Shown here: piece after piece, positions 8,195-16,931 of the stretch
Position numbering within the stretch: position 1 is the stretch's first letter
Layout of the letters: every line of letters begins with the position of its first letter
Origin: Streptomyces roseoviridis
Lineage (GTDB): Bacteria > Actinomycetota > Actinomycetes > Streptomycetales > Streptomycetaceae
DNA length: 64,000 bases
Direction of reading: 5' to 3'
NCBI RefSeq assembly: GCF_039535235.1
Contig: NZ_BAAAWU010000001.1
Span: 6,017,001-6,081,000, forward strand
Translations under genes and position numbers: made by a program
The notes under the pieces: generated by a model
The model's input: the letters and a program-made list of their open reading frames with translations, nothing else
Told to the model about the DNA's origin: nothing
Database searches by the model: none

Positions 8195-9007
8195 ATGAAC
8201 ACCACCACCGCCACCGCCACCGCCTCCGCGAGCACCCCCGACGGGGACGCCGTCAAGGTCCGCATCCGCGGCTTGCGCAAGAGCTTCGGCGCGCTGGAGG
8301 TCCTGCGGGGCGTCGACCTCGACGTCCGGCAGGGCGAGGTCACCGTCGTCCTCGGGCCCTCGGGCTCCGGCAAGTCCACGCTGCTGCGCACCGTCAACCA
8401 CCTGGAGAAGCCCGACAGCGGATCCGTCAGCGTCGACGGCACCTTCGTCGGCTACCGCCGCTCCGGCGACAGGCTGTACGAGCTGCGCGAGCGGGAGGTG
8501 CTCCGCCAGCGCACCCGGATCGGCTTCGTCTTCCAGAACTTCCACCTCTTCCCGCACCTCACCGTCCTGGAGAACGTCGTCGAGGCACCGGTCTCCGCCC
8601 TGAAGCGCCCCCGGAAGCAGGCCGAGGCGGCCGCCCTGAAGCTGCTCGACCGGGTGGGGCTCGCCGACAAGGCCGGGGCCTATCCCCGCCGGCTGTCCGG
8701 CGGGCAGCAGCAGAGGGTCGCCATCGCCCGCGCGCTCGCCCTCGAACCGGACCTGCTGCTCTTCGACGAGCCGACCTCCGCACTCGACCCCGAGCTGGTC
8801 GGCGAGGTCCTCGACGTCATCGGGGACCTGGCCGCCGCCGGCACCACCATGATCGTCGTCACCCATGAGATCGGCTTCGCCCGCGAGGTCGCCGACACGG
8901 TGGTCTTCATGGACGGAGGGCGGATCGTCGAGCAGGGGCCGCCCGCCGAGGTCCTCGACAGCCCGCGTCACGAACGCACCCGTGCCTTCCTCTCCAAGGT
9001 GCTCTGA
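8195..9007 (+). CDS. Amino-acid ABC transporter ATP-binding protein
   Basis: This 270-residue ATPase has a Thr/Ala-rich leader of about 18 residues and then all nucleotide-binding motifs: Walker A GPSGSGKST (about residues 54-62), Q-loop FQNFHLFPHLTVLENV, signature LSGGQQQRVAIARAL (about 167), Walker B LLLFDEPTSALDPE (about 187) and the H-loop VVTHE. The pattern is that of the polar amino-acid (HisP/GlnQ/TcyC) subfamily. ATG 8195 has GGGGAG six bases upstream. It powers the permease at 5439 and should work with the lipoprotein at 3931. Confidence 0.92.
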   Translation: MNTTTATATASASTPDGDAVKVRIRGLRKSFGALEVLRGVDLDVRQGEVTVVLGPSGSGKSTLLRTVNHLEKPDSGSVSVDGTFVGYRRSGDRLYELREREVLRQRTRIGFVFQNFHLFPHLTVLENVVEAPVSALKRPRKQAEAAALKLLDRVGLADKAGAYPRRLSGGQQQRVAIARALALEPDLLLFDEPTSALDPELVGEVLDVIGDLAAAGTTMIVVTHEIGFAREVADTVVFMDGGRIVEQGPPAEVLDSPRHERTRAFLSKVL

Positions 9008-9069
9008 CCGAAGCACCGTCCGACGGGCCTGCCCCGTACCGAGAACCGACCTGTGGAAGGGTGACCGGC

Positions 9070-9888
9070 ATGAGCACGGATGACGTGGACCGGGGCGCGC
9101 GCGGCGACGATCCCCGGCAGGAGTGGCAGCAGTGGCACGAGCAGCGCACGGCGGCGGTGGCCTCGTCGTACGGACCGCTCTCGCTGACCGGCACGTACTG
9201 GCTCTCGGACGTCCCGGAAGGGCGAATTCCGGCCGTTCCGGGGGAGTGGCGGGCGGACGGTGACGAGGTCGTCCTTACCGCGGGCGCCGAGGACGGCATC
9301 ACCGTCGACGGCAAGCCGCTGATCGGCACGGTCCGGCTGACCGCGGACCACGCGCCGATCCACGAGTCGCGGGTCGAGTCGGCCGGGAGGCGGCTCGTCG
9401 TGCTGCGCCGCGAAGGGGAGTGGGCGGTGCGGGACTTCGACCCCGAGTCGCCCGCGCGGCGCGCCTTCCGGGGCATCGTGGCCACGCCGTACGACGAGGA
9501 GTGGGTGCGGCCCGGCGTGTTCCGTCCGTACGCCGAGGACCGTCACGTACGGGTGGAGAACGCGGACGGCAAGGAGCGCGGGCTCGGTCTGGCCGGGGAG
9601 CTGGTCTTCGACCTGCACGGCGCCGAGCACAGCCTCCAGGTGGCGGTGGAGGCCGACGGCACCTTGTGGGCGGTCTTCGCGGACGCCACCAGCGGCCGGG
9701 ACAGCTACCGCTTCCGTTTCCTGCGGCCGGCCGCGCCGGCGGCGGACGGCACGGTGACGGTGGACTTCAACCGGGCGCTGCTGCCGCCGTGCGCGTTCGC
9801 GCCGCACTTCATCTGCCCGTTCCCGCCACCGGGTAACACGCTGGACACGGCGGTCGCGGCGGGGGAGCGGCGGCCGGCCGAGGGCTGA
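9070..9888 (+). CDS. DUF1684 domain protein
   Basis: The 272-residue protein has the DUF1684 layout. An N-terminal W-x2-W-x2-QRTAAVAS region leads to the family start PLSLTGTYWLSD, and the conserved end FNRALLPPCAFAPHFICPF-PPPGNTLDTAVAAGE is present. ATG 9070 is preferred because GGAAGGG (9055-9061) lies eight bases upstream; GTG 9061 would overlap it. There is no signal peptide, so it is probably cytosolic. The function of the family is not established; it shows a beta-rich fold with invariant Cys/Pro near the C-terminus. It follows the ABC ATPase by 62 bases and may be cotranscribed. Confidence 0.8.
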   Translation: MSTDDVDRGARGDDPRQEWQQWHEQRTAAVASSYGPLSLTGTYWLSDVPEGRIPAVPGEWRADGDEVVLTAGAEDGITVDGKPLIGTVRLTADHAPIHESRVESAGRRLVVLRREGEWAVRDFDPESPARRAFRGIVATPYDEEWVRPGVFRPYAEDRHVRVENADGKERGLGLAGELVFDLHGAEHSLQVAVEADGTLWAVFADATSGRDSYRFRFLRPAAPAADGTVTVDFNRALLPPCAFAPHFICPFPPPGNTLDTAVAAGERRPAEG

Positions 9889-9927
9889 GCCGGGCGTCCG
9901 GCCGGCGTCCGCTCAGGACGCAAGCGC

Positions 9928-10012
9928 GGCGGAAGCAGGGGCGGGGGCGCGGACGGAAGTGCGGACGGAAGTACGGGCGGAAGCAGGGGCGGGGGCGCGG
10001 ACGGAAGTGCGG
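9928..10012. repeat. 37-bp direct repeat, two copies
   Basis: Identical 37-base copies at 9928-9964 and 9976-10012 are separated by 11 bases. Each contains GGCGGAAGCAGGGGCGGGGG. They sit in the 313-base gap 9889-10201, which otherwise holds the protease promoter region and no gene I can support. The flanking sequence repeats shorter pieces of the unit (GGACGGAAGT). Confidence 0.9.
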
Positions 10013-10124
10013 GCGGGGGCGGTGCGGGCCGACGGGGGGTCGCACCGCCCGCCCCGCAGGGGTCCGGGCGTACGGGCGGTCTTGTGCGTTTCGGTCACGG
10101 GGGCCAGTATCGCTCGCGGTGCAT

Positions 10125-10145
10125 GTCAGGAACACGTCACCTGAC
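10125..10145. promoter_or_regulatory. Inverted repeat upstream of the first protease
   Basis: GTCAGG (10125-10130) and CCTGAC (10140-10145) form a 6-base inverted repeat around a 9-base spacer, about 57 bases before the protease GTG. It is a possible operator; no regulator is assigned. Confidence 0.3.
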
Positions 10146-10201
10146 GGTGCCTCATGGGCCCGCCACCCACGGGCTACTCCGCCGTACCCCGAAGGAGAAC
10201 A

Positions 10202-11056
10202 GTGAGGACCACGCGCATCCGACTGCTCGCCGTCGCCGCCGCCGTCGCGGCAGCCACCGCCCTCGGTCTGCCCGGCGCCCAGGCCGCCCCCGCTCCCGGA
10301 CCGGCGAGCGCGGCGGCGCTCGCCCGAGCCGACGCCGCCGTCCTGAAGGCGGACGTCGGCGGCACCGCCTGGTACGTCGACAAGGCCGCCGGCAGAGTCG
10401 TCGTCACCGTCGACTCCACCGTCTCCGAGGCCGGTCTCGCCAAGATCCGCCAGTCCGCCGGCGCCGACGCCGCAGCGCTGCGCGTCGAGCGCACCCCGGG
10501 CGTCTTCAAGCCCCTGCTCGGCCCCGGCGACGCCATCTACGGCAGCGGCTACCGCTGCTCGCTCGGCTTCAACGTGGTCGTCGGCGGCACGCCCCACTTC
10601 CTGACCGCCGGCCACTGCGGCAACGTCGTGAAGACCTGGTACGCCAACTCGGCCCAGTCCACGCTGATCGGCCCCACCGTCGGGTCCAGCTTCCCCGGCA
10701 ACGACTACGCCCTGGTCCGCTACGACAACACCTCGCTCGGCCGCACCGGGGGCTTCACCGCCGCCGACGCCTACGTCGGCGAGCCGGTCAAGCGCTCCGG
10801 CTCCACCACCGGCACCCGCAGCGGCACGGTGACCGGCCTGAACGCCACCGTCCACTACTCCGGCGGCGGCACCGTGCGCGGCATGATCCAGACCAACGTC
10901 TGCGCCGAGCCCGGCGACTCCGGCGGCGCCCTCTACGACGGCGACAAGGCGCTCGGCATCACCTCCGGCGGAAGCGGCGACTGCTCCCGCGGCGGCACCA
11001 CCTTCTACCAGCCGGTGCCCGAGGCGCTCGCCAAGTACCGGGCGACCCTGCTCTAG
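10202..11056 (+). CDS. Secreted chymotrypsin-like protease, S1E (S. griseus protease family)
   Basis: The pre-pro-protease has 284 residues. GTG 10202 has AAGGAG upstream and begins a Sec signal peptide ending near AQA. A pro-region of about 75 residues follows, and the mature enzyme begins near GDAIYGSGYRCSLGFNV. The catalytic triad is seen as His in TAGHCG, Asp in NDYALVRY and Ser in GDSGGALY. Compared with SGPA and SGPB, the specificity region NVCAEPGDSGG and SGGSGDC is conserved, predicting preference for large hydrophobic P1 residues. The pro-region acts as folding chaperone and inhibitor in this family. It is paralogous to the next gene. Confidence 0.93.
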   Translation: MRTTRIRLLAVAAAVAAATALGLPGAQAAPAPGPASAAALARADAAVLKADVGGTAWYVDKAAGRVVVTVDSTVSEAGLAKIRQSAGADAAALRVERTPGVFKPLLGPGDAIYGSGYRCSLGFNVVVGGTPHFLTAGHCGNVVKTWYANSAQSTLIGPTVGSSFPGNDYALVRYDNTSLGRTGGFTAADAYVGEPVKRSGSTTGTRSGTVTGLNATVHYSGGGTVRGMIQTNVCAEPGDSGGALYDGDKALGITSGGSGDCSRGGTTFYQPVPEALAKYRATLL

Positions 11057-11062
11057 CCCACC

Positions 11063-11128
11063 CCGCTGCTCCGGAGCGTCCTGCTCCGACGCATCCCGCT
11101 GCACTGGAGCGTCCTGCTCCGGCGCATC
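11063..11128. repeat. 33-bp imperfect tandem repeat
   Basis: Two adjacent 33-base copies (11063-11095 and 11096-11128) differ at only a few positions; both contain GGAGCGTCCTGCTCC, which is itself a dyad (GGAGC/GCTCC). They lie just after the first protease stop and may act as its terminator. Confidence 0.75.
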
Positions 11129-11307
11129 CGCAGTCCGCGCAACTTCCCCGTGCTGCCCCTCGGATGAAGGCCCGTACGGCCGAAAGGCGCCCTTGCGGCG
11201 CGAAGTCGTACGGCCCGAGACTCCCCCACAGCGCCGGCCCCCGGCCGCGCCTCACGGGTCCGGCACCCCACTGCGGGCCCCCGATTCCCCTCTGGAGGAA
11301 CGAAAAA

Positions 11308-12198
11308 GTGAGGACCAAGCGCACCACCCCCACGAGAACCGTCCGTCTGCTCGCGATCGCCGCCGGCCTCGCCGCCGCGGTCGGGCTCGCCGTCCCCGCC
11401 GCGAACGCCGAGAGCACCCAGACCTTCGGTGCCTCCCAGCTCGCCGCCGCGAGCGACGCCGTCCTGGCCGCCGACGTGGCGGGCACCGCCTGGCACACCG
11501 ACGCCGCCACCGGGAAGGTCGTCGTCGCCGTCGACTCCACCGTCTCCCCGGCCGAGATCGCCACGATCAAGCGCCAGGCCGGTGCCCACGCCGGCGCGCT
11601 GAAGATCGAGCGCACGCCCGGCAGGATCAGCAAGCTCATCTCCGGTGGCGACGCCATCTACGCCTCCAGCTGGCGCTGCTCCCTCGGCTTCAACGTCCGC
11701 AACAGCGCGGGCGCCGACTACTTCCTCACCGCCGGCCACTGCACCGACGGCGCGGGCACCTGGTACGCCAACTCCGGCCGCACCACCGTGCTCGGCTCCA
11801 CCACGGGCTCCAGCTTCCCCACCAACGACTACGGCATCGTCCGGTACACCAACACGTCGATCGCCAAGCCCGGCACCGTGGGTTCGCTGGACATCACCCG
11901 CGCCGCCGACCCGACCGTGGGCCAGTCCGCCTGCCGCCGCGGCTCCACCACGGGCACCCACTGCGGCAGCGTCACCGGCCTCAACGCGACCGTGAACTAC
12001 GGCGGCGGAGACATCGTCTACGGCATGATCCGCACCAACATCTGCGCCGAGCCCGGTGACTCCGGCGGCGCGCTCTACTCGGGCAGCACGGCCCTCGGCC
12101 TCACCTCGGGCGGCAGCGGCAACTGCTCCTCGGGCGGCACGACGTTCTTCCAGCCCGTGACGGAGGCGCTGCGCGCCTACGGCGTCAGCGTGCACTGA
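11308..12198 (+). CDS. Secreted chymotrypsin-like protease, S. griseus protease B/C-like
   Basis: GTG 11308, with GGAGGAA seven bases upstream, starts a 296-residue pre-pro-protease: signal peptide to about ANA, pro-region, then the mature enzyme from ISGGDAIYASSWRCSLGFNV. The triad is His in TAGHCTDG, Asp in NDYGIVRYTN and Ser in EPGDSGGALY. The mature part is very close to SGPB, but CRRGSTTGTHC carries an extra cysteine pair as in alpha-lytic protease and SGPC/SGPE types, predicting a third disulfide. It lies in tandem with the paralogue at 10202, each with its own leader region. Confidence 0.94.
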   Translation: MRTKRTTPTRTVRLLAIAAGLAAAVGLAVPAANAESTQTFGASQLAAASDAVLAADVAGTAWHTDAATGKVVVAVDSTVSPAEIATIKRQAGAHAGALKIERTPGRISKLISGGDAIYASSWRCSLGFNVRNSAGADYFLTAGHCTDGAGTWYANSGRTTVLGSTTGSSFPTNDYGIVRYTNTSIAKPGTVGSLDITRAADPTVGQSACRRGSTTGTHCGSVTGLNATVNYGGGDIVYGMIRTNICAEPGDSGGALYSGSTALGLTSGGSGNCSSGGTTFFQPVTEALRAYGVSVH

Positions 12199-12240
12199 GG
12201 GGCGGGAGACTCCCCCGACGCGGGGGTCCCCCGGTGACAT

Positions 12241-12279
12241 GAGGGTCCCCCCGGCCGTCGCCCGGCCGGGGGGACCCTC
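12241..12279. terminator. Perfect 17-bp hairpin between convergent genes
   Basis: GAGGGTCCCCCCGGCCG (12241-12257) pairs perfectly with CGGCCGGGGGGACCCTC (12263-12279) across a 5-base loop. It separates the protease from the convergent membrane-protein gene and should terminate both. Confidence 0.85.
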
Positions 12280-12296
12280 GCGCGACGCAGGCGGCC

Positions 12297-13388
12297 TCAG
12301 GCCACCTCGGAGGCGATGCGCTCCGACTCCGGCGCGCGCCGCAGCGAGGACATCACCACGGTGACGGCCGTGCCGACGACCGCCCACGCCGACAGGACCA
12401 GCAGCGAGGCGGTCAGGTCGTTGCCCTTGAAGTACGCGATCGAGCGCGCCGCCCAGGTGCCCGCGCCCGGCGGCAGGGCCGGGCCGATCGCCTGCCAGAA
12501 CGGCGGCAGCATCGGCAGCGGGAAGGCGCCGCCGGCGCTGGGGTTGCCGGCGACCACGACGAGCAGGATCGCCAGGCCGATGCCGACGATCCCGAAGAGC
12601 GACTGCAGGGCGAGGGTGGTGGCGCCGACCGCGAACACCACCAGGGTGCCCAGGCCCCACAGGGCGGCCACGCTGCCGGGCAGGGCGCCGAGGACCGGTC
12701 CGACGATCACCGCGCCGCCGAGGCCGCCGAGCGCCGAGTAGAGCGCGAGCGTCGCGAGCCGGATGACCGCCCGCTCCCGGTTGGCTGGCCGGGAACCGGC
12801 GCTGATCGCGAGGATCGCGGCGCAGATGTAACCGCCCACGCACCAGCCGATGACCAGGTAGAAGGCGGACAGGCCGTTGAAGTCGTGGGCGGAGGCGGGG
12901 GCCACGTCGACGGTCCGCAGCTCGCGCCGTTCGGCCGCCTCCAGCCGGGTGAACATCGTCTCCAGGGTCGCGGCGAGCACCTTGCCGCCGCCGGAGGCGA
13001 CGAGCAGGGTGTCGGTGCGGCCCCTCGGGTCGACGACCAGGGCCCCGTCGATGTCCCGGTTCCTGATCTGCCGCGTCGCCTCGGCCTCGTCCGCGACCGT
13101 CCGGGGGTCGAGCGGCTCGCCGGGCAGCTTCTCGAGGCGTCCCATGAGGGCGGCCGCTGCCTGCTGGGGGGCGACCACGCCGAACGGCACGTCCTTCGGC
13201 TTCGGATCGTGCAGGGCCCCGACGTAGGAGGCGATGAACAGCAGTTGGAGGGCGAGGACGCCCAGGACGAGGAGGGCGGCTCGGGGGCTGACGGCGCTCT
13301 TCAGTTCGTCGACGAGACTCATGCCCCCACGCTCCGGGGCCGACGCCGTCGGCGCAGGCGGGACGGGGCCGAACGGCTGACCCGCCAC
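12297..13388 (-). CDS. YhgE/Pip-like (ABC-2 related, DUF3533-type) membrane protein
   Basis: The protein has up to 363 residues. One helix follows a short N-terminus (PRAALLVLGVLALQLLFIASYVG), then comes an extracytoplasmic domain of about 120 residues (PFGVVAPQQAAAALMGRL, DIDGALVVDPRG). A C-terminal bundle of five or six helices follows, including YLVIGWCVGGYICAAILAI and LFGIVGIGLAILLVVVAGNPSAGG. The NPS-x-GG segment before the last helices is typical of this ABC-2-like/DUF3533 group. The role is unknown, possibly export of lipids or peptides. The start is uncertain: GTG 13388 follows a TACGAT -10-like box and could be leaderless; ATG 13322 would drop a Pro-rich stretch of 22 residues. Confidence 0.75.
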   Translation of the reverse strand: MAGQPFGPVPPAPTASAPERGGMSLVDELKSAVSPRAALLVLGVLALQLLFIASYVGALHDPKPKDVPFGVVAPQQAAAALMGRLEKLPGEPLDPRTVADEAEATRQIRNRDIDGALVVDPRGRTDTLLVASGGGKVLAATLETMFTRLEAAERRELRTVDVAPASAHDFNGLSAFYLVIGWCVGGYICAAILAISAGSRPANRERAVIRLATLALYSALGGLGGAVIVGPVLGALPGSVAALWGLGTLVVFAVGATTLALQSLFGIVGIGLAILLVVVAGNPSAGGAFPLPMLPPFWQAIGPALPPGAGTWAARSIAYFKGNDLTASLLVLSAWAVVGTAVTVVMSSLRRAPESERIASEVA

Positions 13389-13478
13389 GGTTATCGTACG
13401 GGCGTTCGAAATGCGTTACGCTGGATCCGAGGGGGTGGAACGTACGTACGAATTCGAGCGGGATCGCGGGAGGTGCGC

Positions 13479-16400
13479 ATGGCGGGGTTCACGCATCTGC
13501 ACACCGCGTCGGGCTTCTCCCTGCGCCACGGCGCCTCCCACCCCGCCCGCCTGGCCGAGCGCGCCGCCGAGCGCGGCATGGACGCCCTCGCCCTGACCGA
13601 CCGCGACACCCTCGCGGGCACGGTCCGCTTCGCCAAGGCGTGCGCCGGCCACGGCGTCCGTCCGCTGTTCGGCGTGGACCTGGCGTACGTGCCGGCGGCC
13701 GGCCCCTCCGGCGACCCGCGCACCTCCGCGCGGCGCTCGCCCGTGCGCGGCGGCGCCTTCGTCGACGAGTCCGCGCCCCGCGCCGTCCTCCTCGCCCGCT
13801 CCCGCACCGGCTGGGCCGAGCTCTGCGCCCTCGTCACCGCCGCCCACGCCCACGCCGGCGAGGGGCAGCCCGTGCTGCCCTGGGCCGCCCACCGCGGCGA
13901 GGAGCTGTTCGTGCTGCTCGGGCCCGGCTCCGACGTCGGGCGCGCCCTCGCCGCCGGCCGCCCCGACCGGGCCGCGCGACTGCTTGCGCCCTGGCGCGAG
14001 CGCTACGGGGACGCCCTGTGCCTGGAGGTCGTGCACCACGGGCGCACCGGCACCGGGCCCGGCTCGCTGCGGCTCGCCGCCCGCACCGTCGGTTTCGCCG
14101 CCGAGCAGGGCGTCCGCCCGGTGCTCGGCAACGAGGTCCGGTACGCCGACCCCGGCCAGGGCCCCGTCGCCGACGTGCTCGACTCCGCCCGCCGCCTCGT
14201 CCCCGTCGACCCCCGTGCGGGGCTCGACAGCGGTGAGGCATGGCTCAAGGGGCCCGCCGACATGCTGGCCGCCGCCGAGCGGGTCGTCGAGGCGGCGGGC
14301 TTCCGCCGGGACGCGGCCCACCGGCTCCTGGAGCGGACCGAGGACGTCGCCGCCGCCTGCCTGGTGGACCCCGAGGACGACCTCGGCATGGGTTCCGCGC
14401 ACTTCCCCGAGCCGTACCTGGTCGGCGCCGCCCACCGCACCGCCCAGCGCGTGCTGGCCTCCCGCGCCGCCGCCGGCATGGTCCTGAAGGGCTACGACCG
14501 CCGTCCCGACCGGCGCGTCTACTGGGACCGGATGCACCACGAGCTGGACATCATCGCCCACCACGGCTTCGCCAGCTACTTCCTCACCGTCGCCCAGGTC
14601 GTGGACGACGTACGGGAGATGGGCATCCGGGTGGCCGCCCGCGGCTCCGGCGCCGGCTCCCTCGTCAACCACCTCCTCGGCATCGCCCACGCCGACCCCG
14701 TCGAGCACGGCCTGCTGATGGAACGCTTCCTGTCCAAGCGCCGCACCGAGCTGCCCGACATCGACATCGACGTGGAGTCCGCCCGCCGGCTCGAGGTCTA
14801 CCGGGCGATCATCGACCGCTTCGGCACCGAACGGGTCGCCACCGTCGCCATGCCCGAGACCTACCGGGTCCGCCACGCCGTACGGGACGTGGGCGCCGCC
14901 CTGTCCATGGACCCCGCCGAGACCGACCGGATCGCCAAGGCATTCCCGCACATCCGCGCCCGGGACGCCCGCGTCGCCCTCGCCGAACTGCCCGAGCTGC
15001 GCGCGATCGCGGAGGAGACCCGGGACCGCAAGAGGTTCTGGGAGCTGGTCGAGGCCCTCGACGCGCTGCCCCGCGGCGTCGCCATGCACCCCTGCGGCGT
15101 CCTCCTCTCCGACGCCTCGCTGCTCACCCGTACCCCCGTCGTGCCCACCAGCGGCGAAGGGCTGCCCATGTCGCAGTTCGACAAGGACGACGTGGAGGAC
15201 CTCGGGCTGCTCAAGCTCGACGTCCTCGGGGTGCGGATGCAGTCCGCGATGGCGCACGCGGTCGCCGAGGTCGAGCGCGCCGGCGGCACCCGCCCGGACA
15301 TCGACGCCATCCCGCCCGGCGACCCCGACACCTACCGGCTCATCCGCTCCACCGAGACCCTGGGCTGCTTCCAGATCGAGTCGCCCGGCCAGCGCGACCT
15401 GGTGGGCCGGCTCCAGCCCGAGAACTTCCACGACCTCGTCGTCGACATCTCGCTCTTCCGGCCGGGACCGGTCGCCGCCGACATGGTCCGCCCGTTCATC
15501 GCCGCCCGGCACGGGCGCGCCCCGGCCCGCTATCCGCACCCCGACCTGGAGGAGGTCCTGAAGGAGACGTACGGCGTCGTGGTCTTCCACGAGCAGATCA
15601 TCGAGATCGTGCGGATCATGACGGGCTGCGGCCGCGACGAGGCCGACCAGGCCCGCCGCGGGCTCTCCCACCCCGAGGCGCAGGGTCGGATCAAGGCGTG
15701 GTTCGCCGGAACGGCGAAGCGGAGGGGGTACGAGGACGAGGTCGTCGCCCGCACCTGGGAGATCGTCGAGGCCTTCGGCTCGTACGGCTTCTGCAAGGCG
15801 CACGCGGTGGCCTTCGCCGTGCCGACCTACCAGTCGGCCTGGCTCAAGGCCCACCACCCGGCCGCCTTCTACGCCGGGCTGCTCACCCACGACCCCGGCA
15901 TGTACCCGAAGCGGCTGCTGCTCGCGGACGCCCGGCGGCGCGGGGTGCCCGTGCTGCCGCTGGACGTGAACCGGTCGGGAGTCGCCCATCACATCGAACT
16001 GGTGTCCGGAGGTGGTGAGGAGAAGTGGGGGCTCCGGCTCGGCCTCACCGACGTCCACGGCATCAGCGAGACCGAGAGCGCCCGCATCGAGGCCGGACAG
16101 CCCTACGCCTCCCTGCTCGACTTCTGGGAGCGGGCCCGCCCCCGCAAACCCGTCGCCGAACGGCTCGCCCAGGTCGGCGCGCTCGACGCGTTCGGCGCCA
16201 ACCGGCGCGACCTGCTGCTCCACCTGACCGAACTCCACCGCCTCCAGCGCGGCGCCGCCTCCCACGGCGGCCAGCTCCCCCTCGCCCAGGGACGGAAGAC
16301 CGCCCCCGTCGGCCTGCCCGACCTCGACGAGAGCGAACGGCTCAGCGCCGAACTGGGCATCCTCGGCATGGACGCCTCCCGCCACCTCATGGGCGACCAC

Positions 16401-16931
16401 GGGGCCTTCCTGCGCGAGCTCGGGGTGATCTCCGCCGAGCGGCTGCGCTCGGCCCGGCACGGCCAGACCGTCCTGGTCGCCGGCGCCAAGGCGGCCACCC
16501 AGACCCCGCCGATCCGCTCCGGCAAGCGGGTCATCTTCACCACCCTCGACGACGGCACCGGCCTGGTCGACCTCGCCTTCTTCGACGACTCCCACGCGGC
16601 CTGCGCCCACACCGTCTTCCACTCCTGGCTGCTGCTGGTCCGGGGCGTGGTGCAGCGGCGCGGACCGCGCAGCCTCAGCGTGGTCGGCTCCGCCGCCTGG
16701 AACCTCGCCGAGCTCGCCGAACTGCGGGCGGAGGGCGGCCTGGAGGCGGTGGGGGAGCGGCTGGCCGAACGGCCCGGGACCGAGACCCCAAAGGAGGGCG
16801 ACTCCGGACGGCGGATCACCCTGCCCACCGGCTACACGATGAACCCCTGGGCCGACCTCCGGCCGGCCGGGGAAGGCGCCGTGACACCGCCGCGGAAGCT
16901 GTGGCACAGCAGTCCGGGGAGCGCGGGATGA
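13479..16931 (+). CDS. dnaE2: Error-prone DNA polymerase III alpha subunit DnaE2
   Basis: This is a 1150-residue C-family polymerase. The N-terminal PHP domain begins FTHLHTASGFSLRHGASHP. The palm catalytic aspartates are in LPDIDIDVES (about residues 425-434), followed by the fingers and tandem HhH region and a C-terminal OB domain (TPPIRSGKRVIFTTLDDGTG). The length and the PHP-first layout fit DnaE2 rather than replicative DnaE1 (about 1180 residues). DnaE2 carries out translesion synthesis and damage-induced mutagenesis with ImuB in actinobacteria. ATG 13479 has GGGAGG six bases upstream. Its stop overlaps the next start (ATGA), so the two are coupled. No clear LexA box was found. Confidence 0.93.
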   Translation: MAGFTHLHTASGFSLRHGASHPARLAERAAERGMDALALTDRDTLAGTVRFAKACAGHGVRPLFGVDLAYVPAAGPSGDPRTSARRSPVRGGAFVDESAPRAVLLARSRTGWAELCALVTAAHAHAGEGQPVLPWAAHRGEELFVLLGPGSDVGRALAAGRPDRAARLLAPWRERYGDALCLEVVHHGRTGTGPGSLRLAARTVGFAAEQGVRPVLGNEVRYADPGQGPVADVLDSARRLVPVDPRAGLDSGEAWLKGPADMLAAAERVVEAAGFRRDAAHRLLERTEDVAAACLVDPEDDLGMGSAHFPEPYLVGAAHRTAQRVLASRAAAGMVLKGYDRRPDRRVYWDRMHHELDIIAHHGFASYFLTVAQVVDDVREMGIRVAARGSGAGSLVNHLLGIAHADPVEHGLLMERFLSKRRTELPDIDIDVESARRLEVYRAIIDRFGTERVATVAMPETYRVRHAVRDVGAALSMDPAETDRIAKAFPHIRARDARVALAELPELRAIAEETRDRKRFWELVEALDALPRGVAMHPCGVLLSDASLLTRTPVVPTSGEGLPMSQFDKDDVEDLGLLKLDVLGVRMQSAMAHAVAEVERAGGTRPDIDAIPPGDPDTYRLIRSTETLGCFQIESPGQRDLVGRLQPENFHDLVVDISLFRPGPVAADMVRPFIAARHGRAPARYPHPDLEEVLKETYGVVVFHEQIIEIVRIMTGCGRDEADQARRGLSHPEAQGRIKAWFAGTAKRRGYEDEVVARTWEIVEAFGSYGFCKAHAVAFAVPTYQSAWLKAHHPAAFYAGLLTHDPGMYPKRLLLADARRRGVPVLPLDVNRSGVAHHIELVSGGGEEKWGLRLGLTDVHGISETESARIEAGQPYASLLDFWERARPRKPVAERLAQVGALDAFGANRRDLLLHLTELHRLQRGAASHGGQLPLAQGRKTAPVGLPDLDESERLSAELGILGMDASRHLMGDHGAFLRELGVISAERLRSARHGQTVLVAGAKAATQTPPIRSGKRVIFTTLDDGTGLVDLAFFDDSHAACAHTVFHSWLLLVRGVVQRRGPRSLSVVGSAAWNLAELAELRAEGGLEAVGERLAERPGTETPKEGDSGRRITLPTGYTMNPWADLRPAGEGAVTPPRKLWHSSPGSAG

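Noticed and set aside
9271..9280. TTA (bldA) codon in the DUF1684 gene
   Set aside because: The TTA triplet at 9275 is out of frame. The other TTA triplets I checked by eye in genes were also out of frame, so no bldA control is claimed.
13389..13478. LexA/SOS box before dnaE2
   Set aside because: GTTCGAA followed by ATGCGTTACG looks suggestive but lacks the CGAAC-N4-GTTCG spacing; no match was good enough to report as a site.
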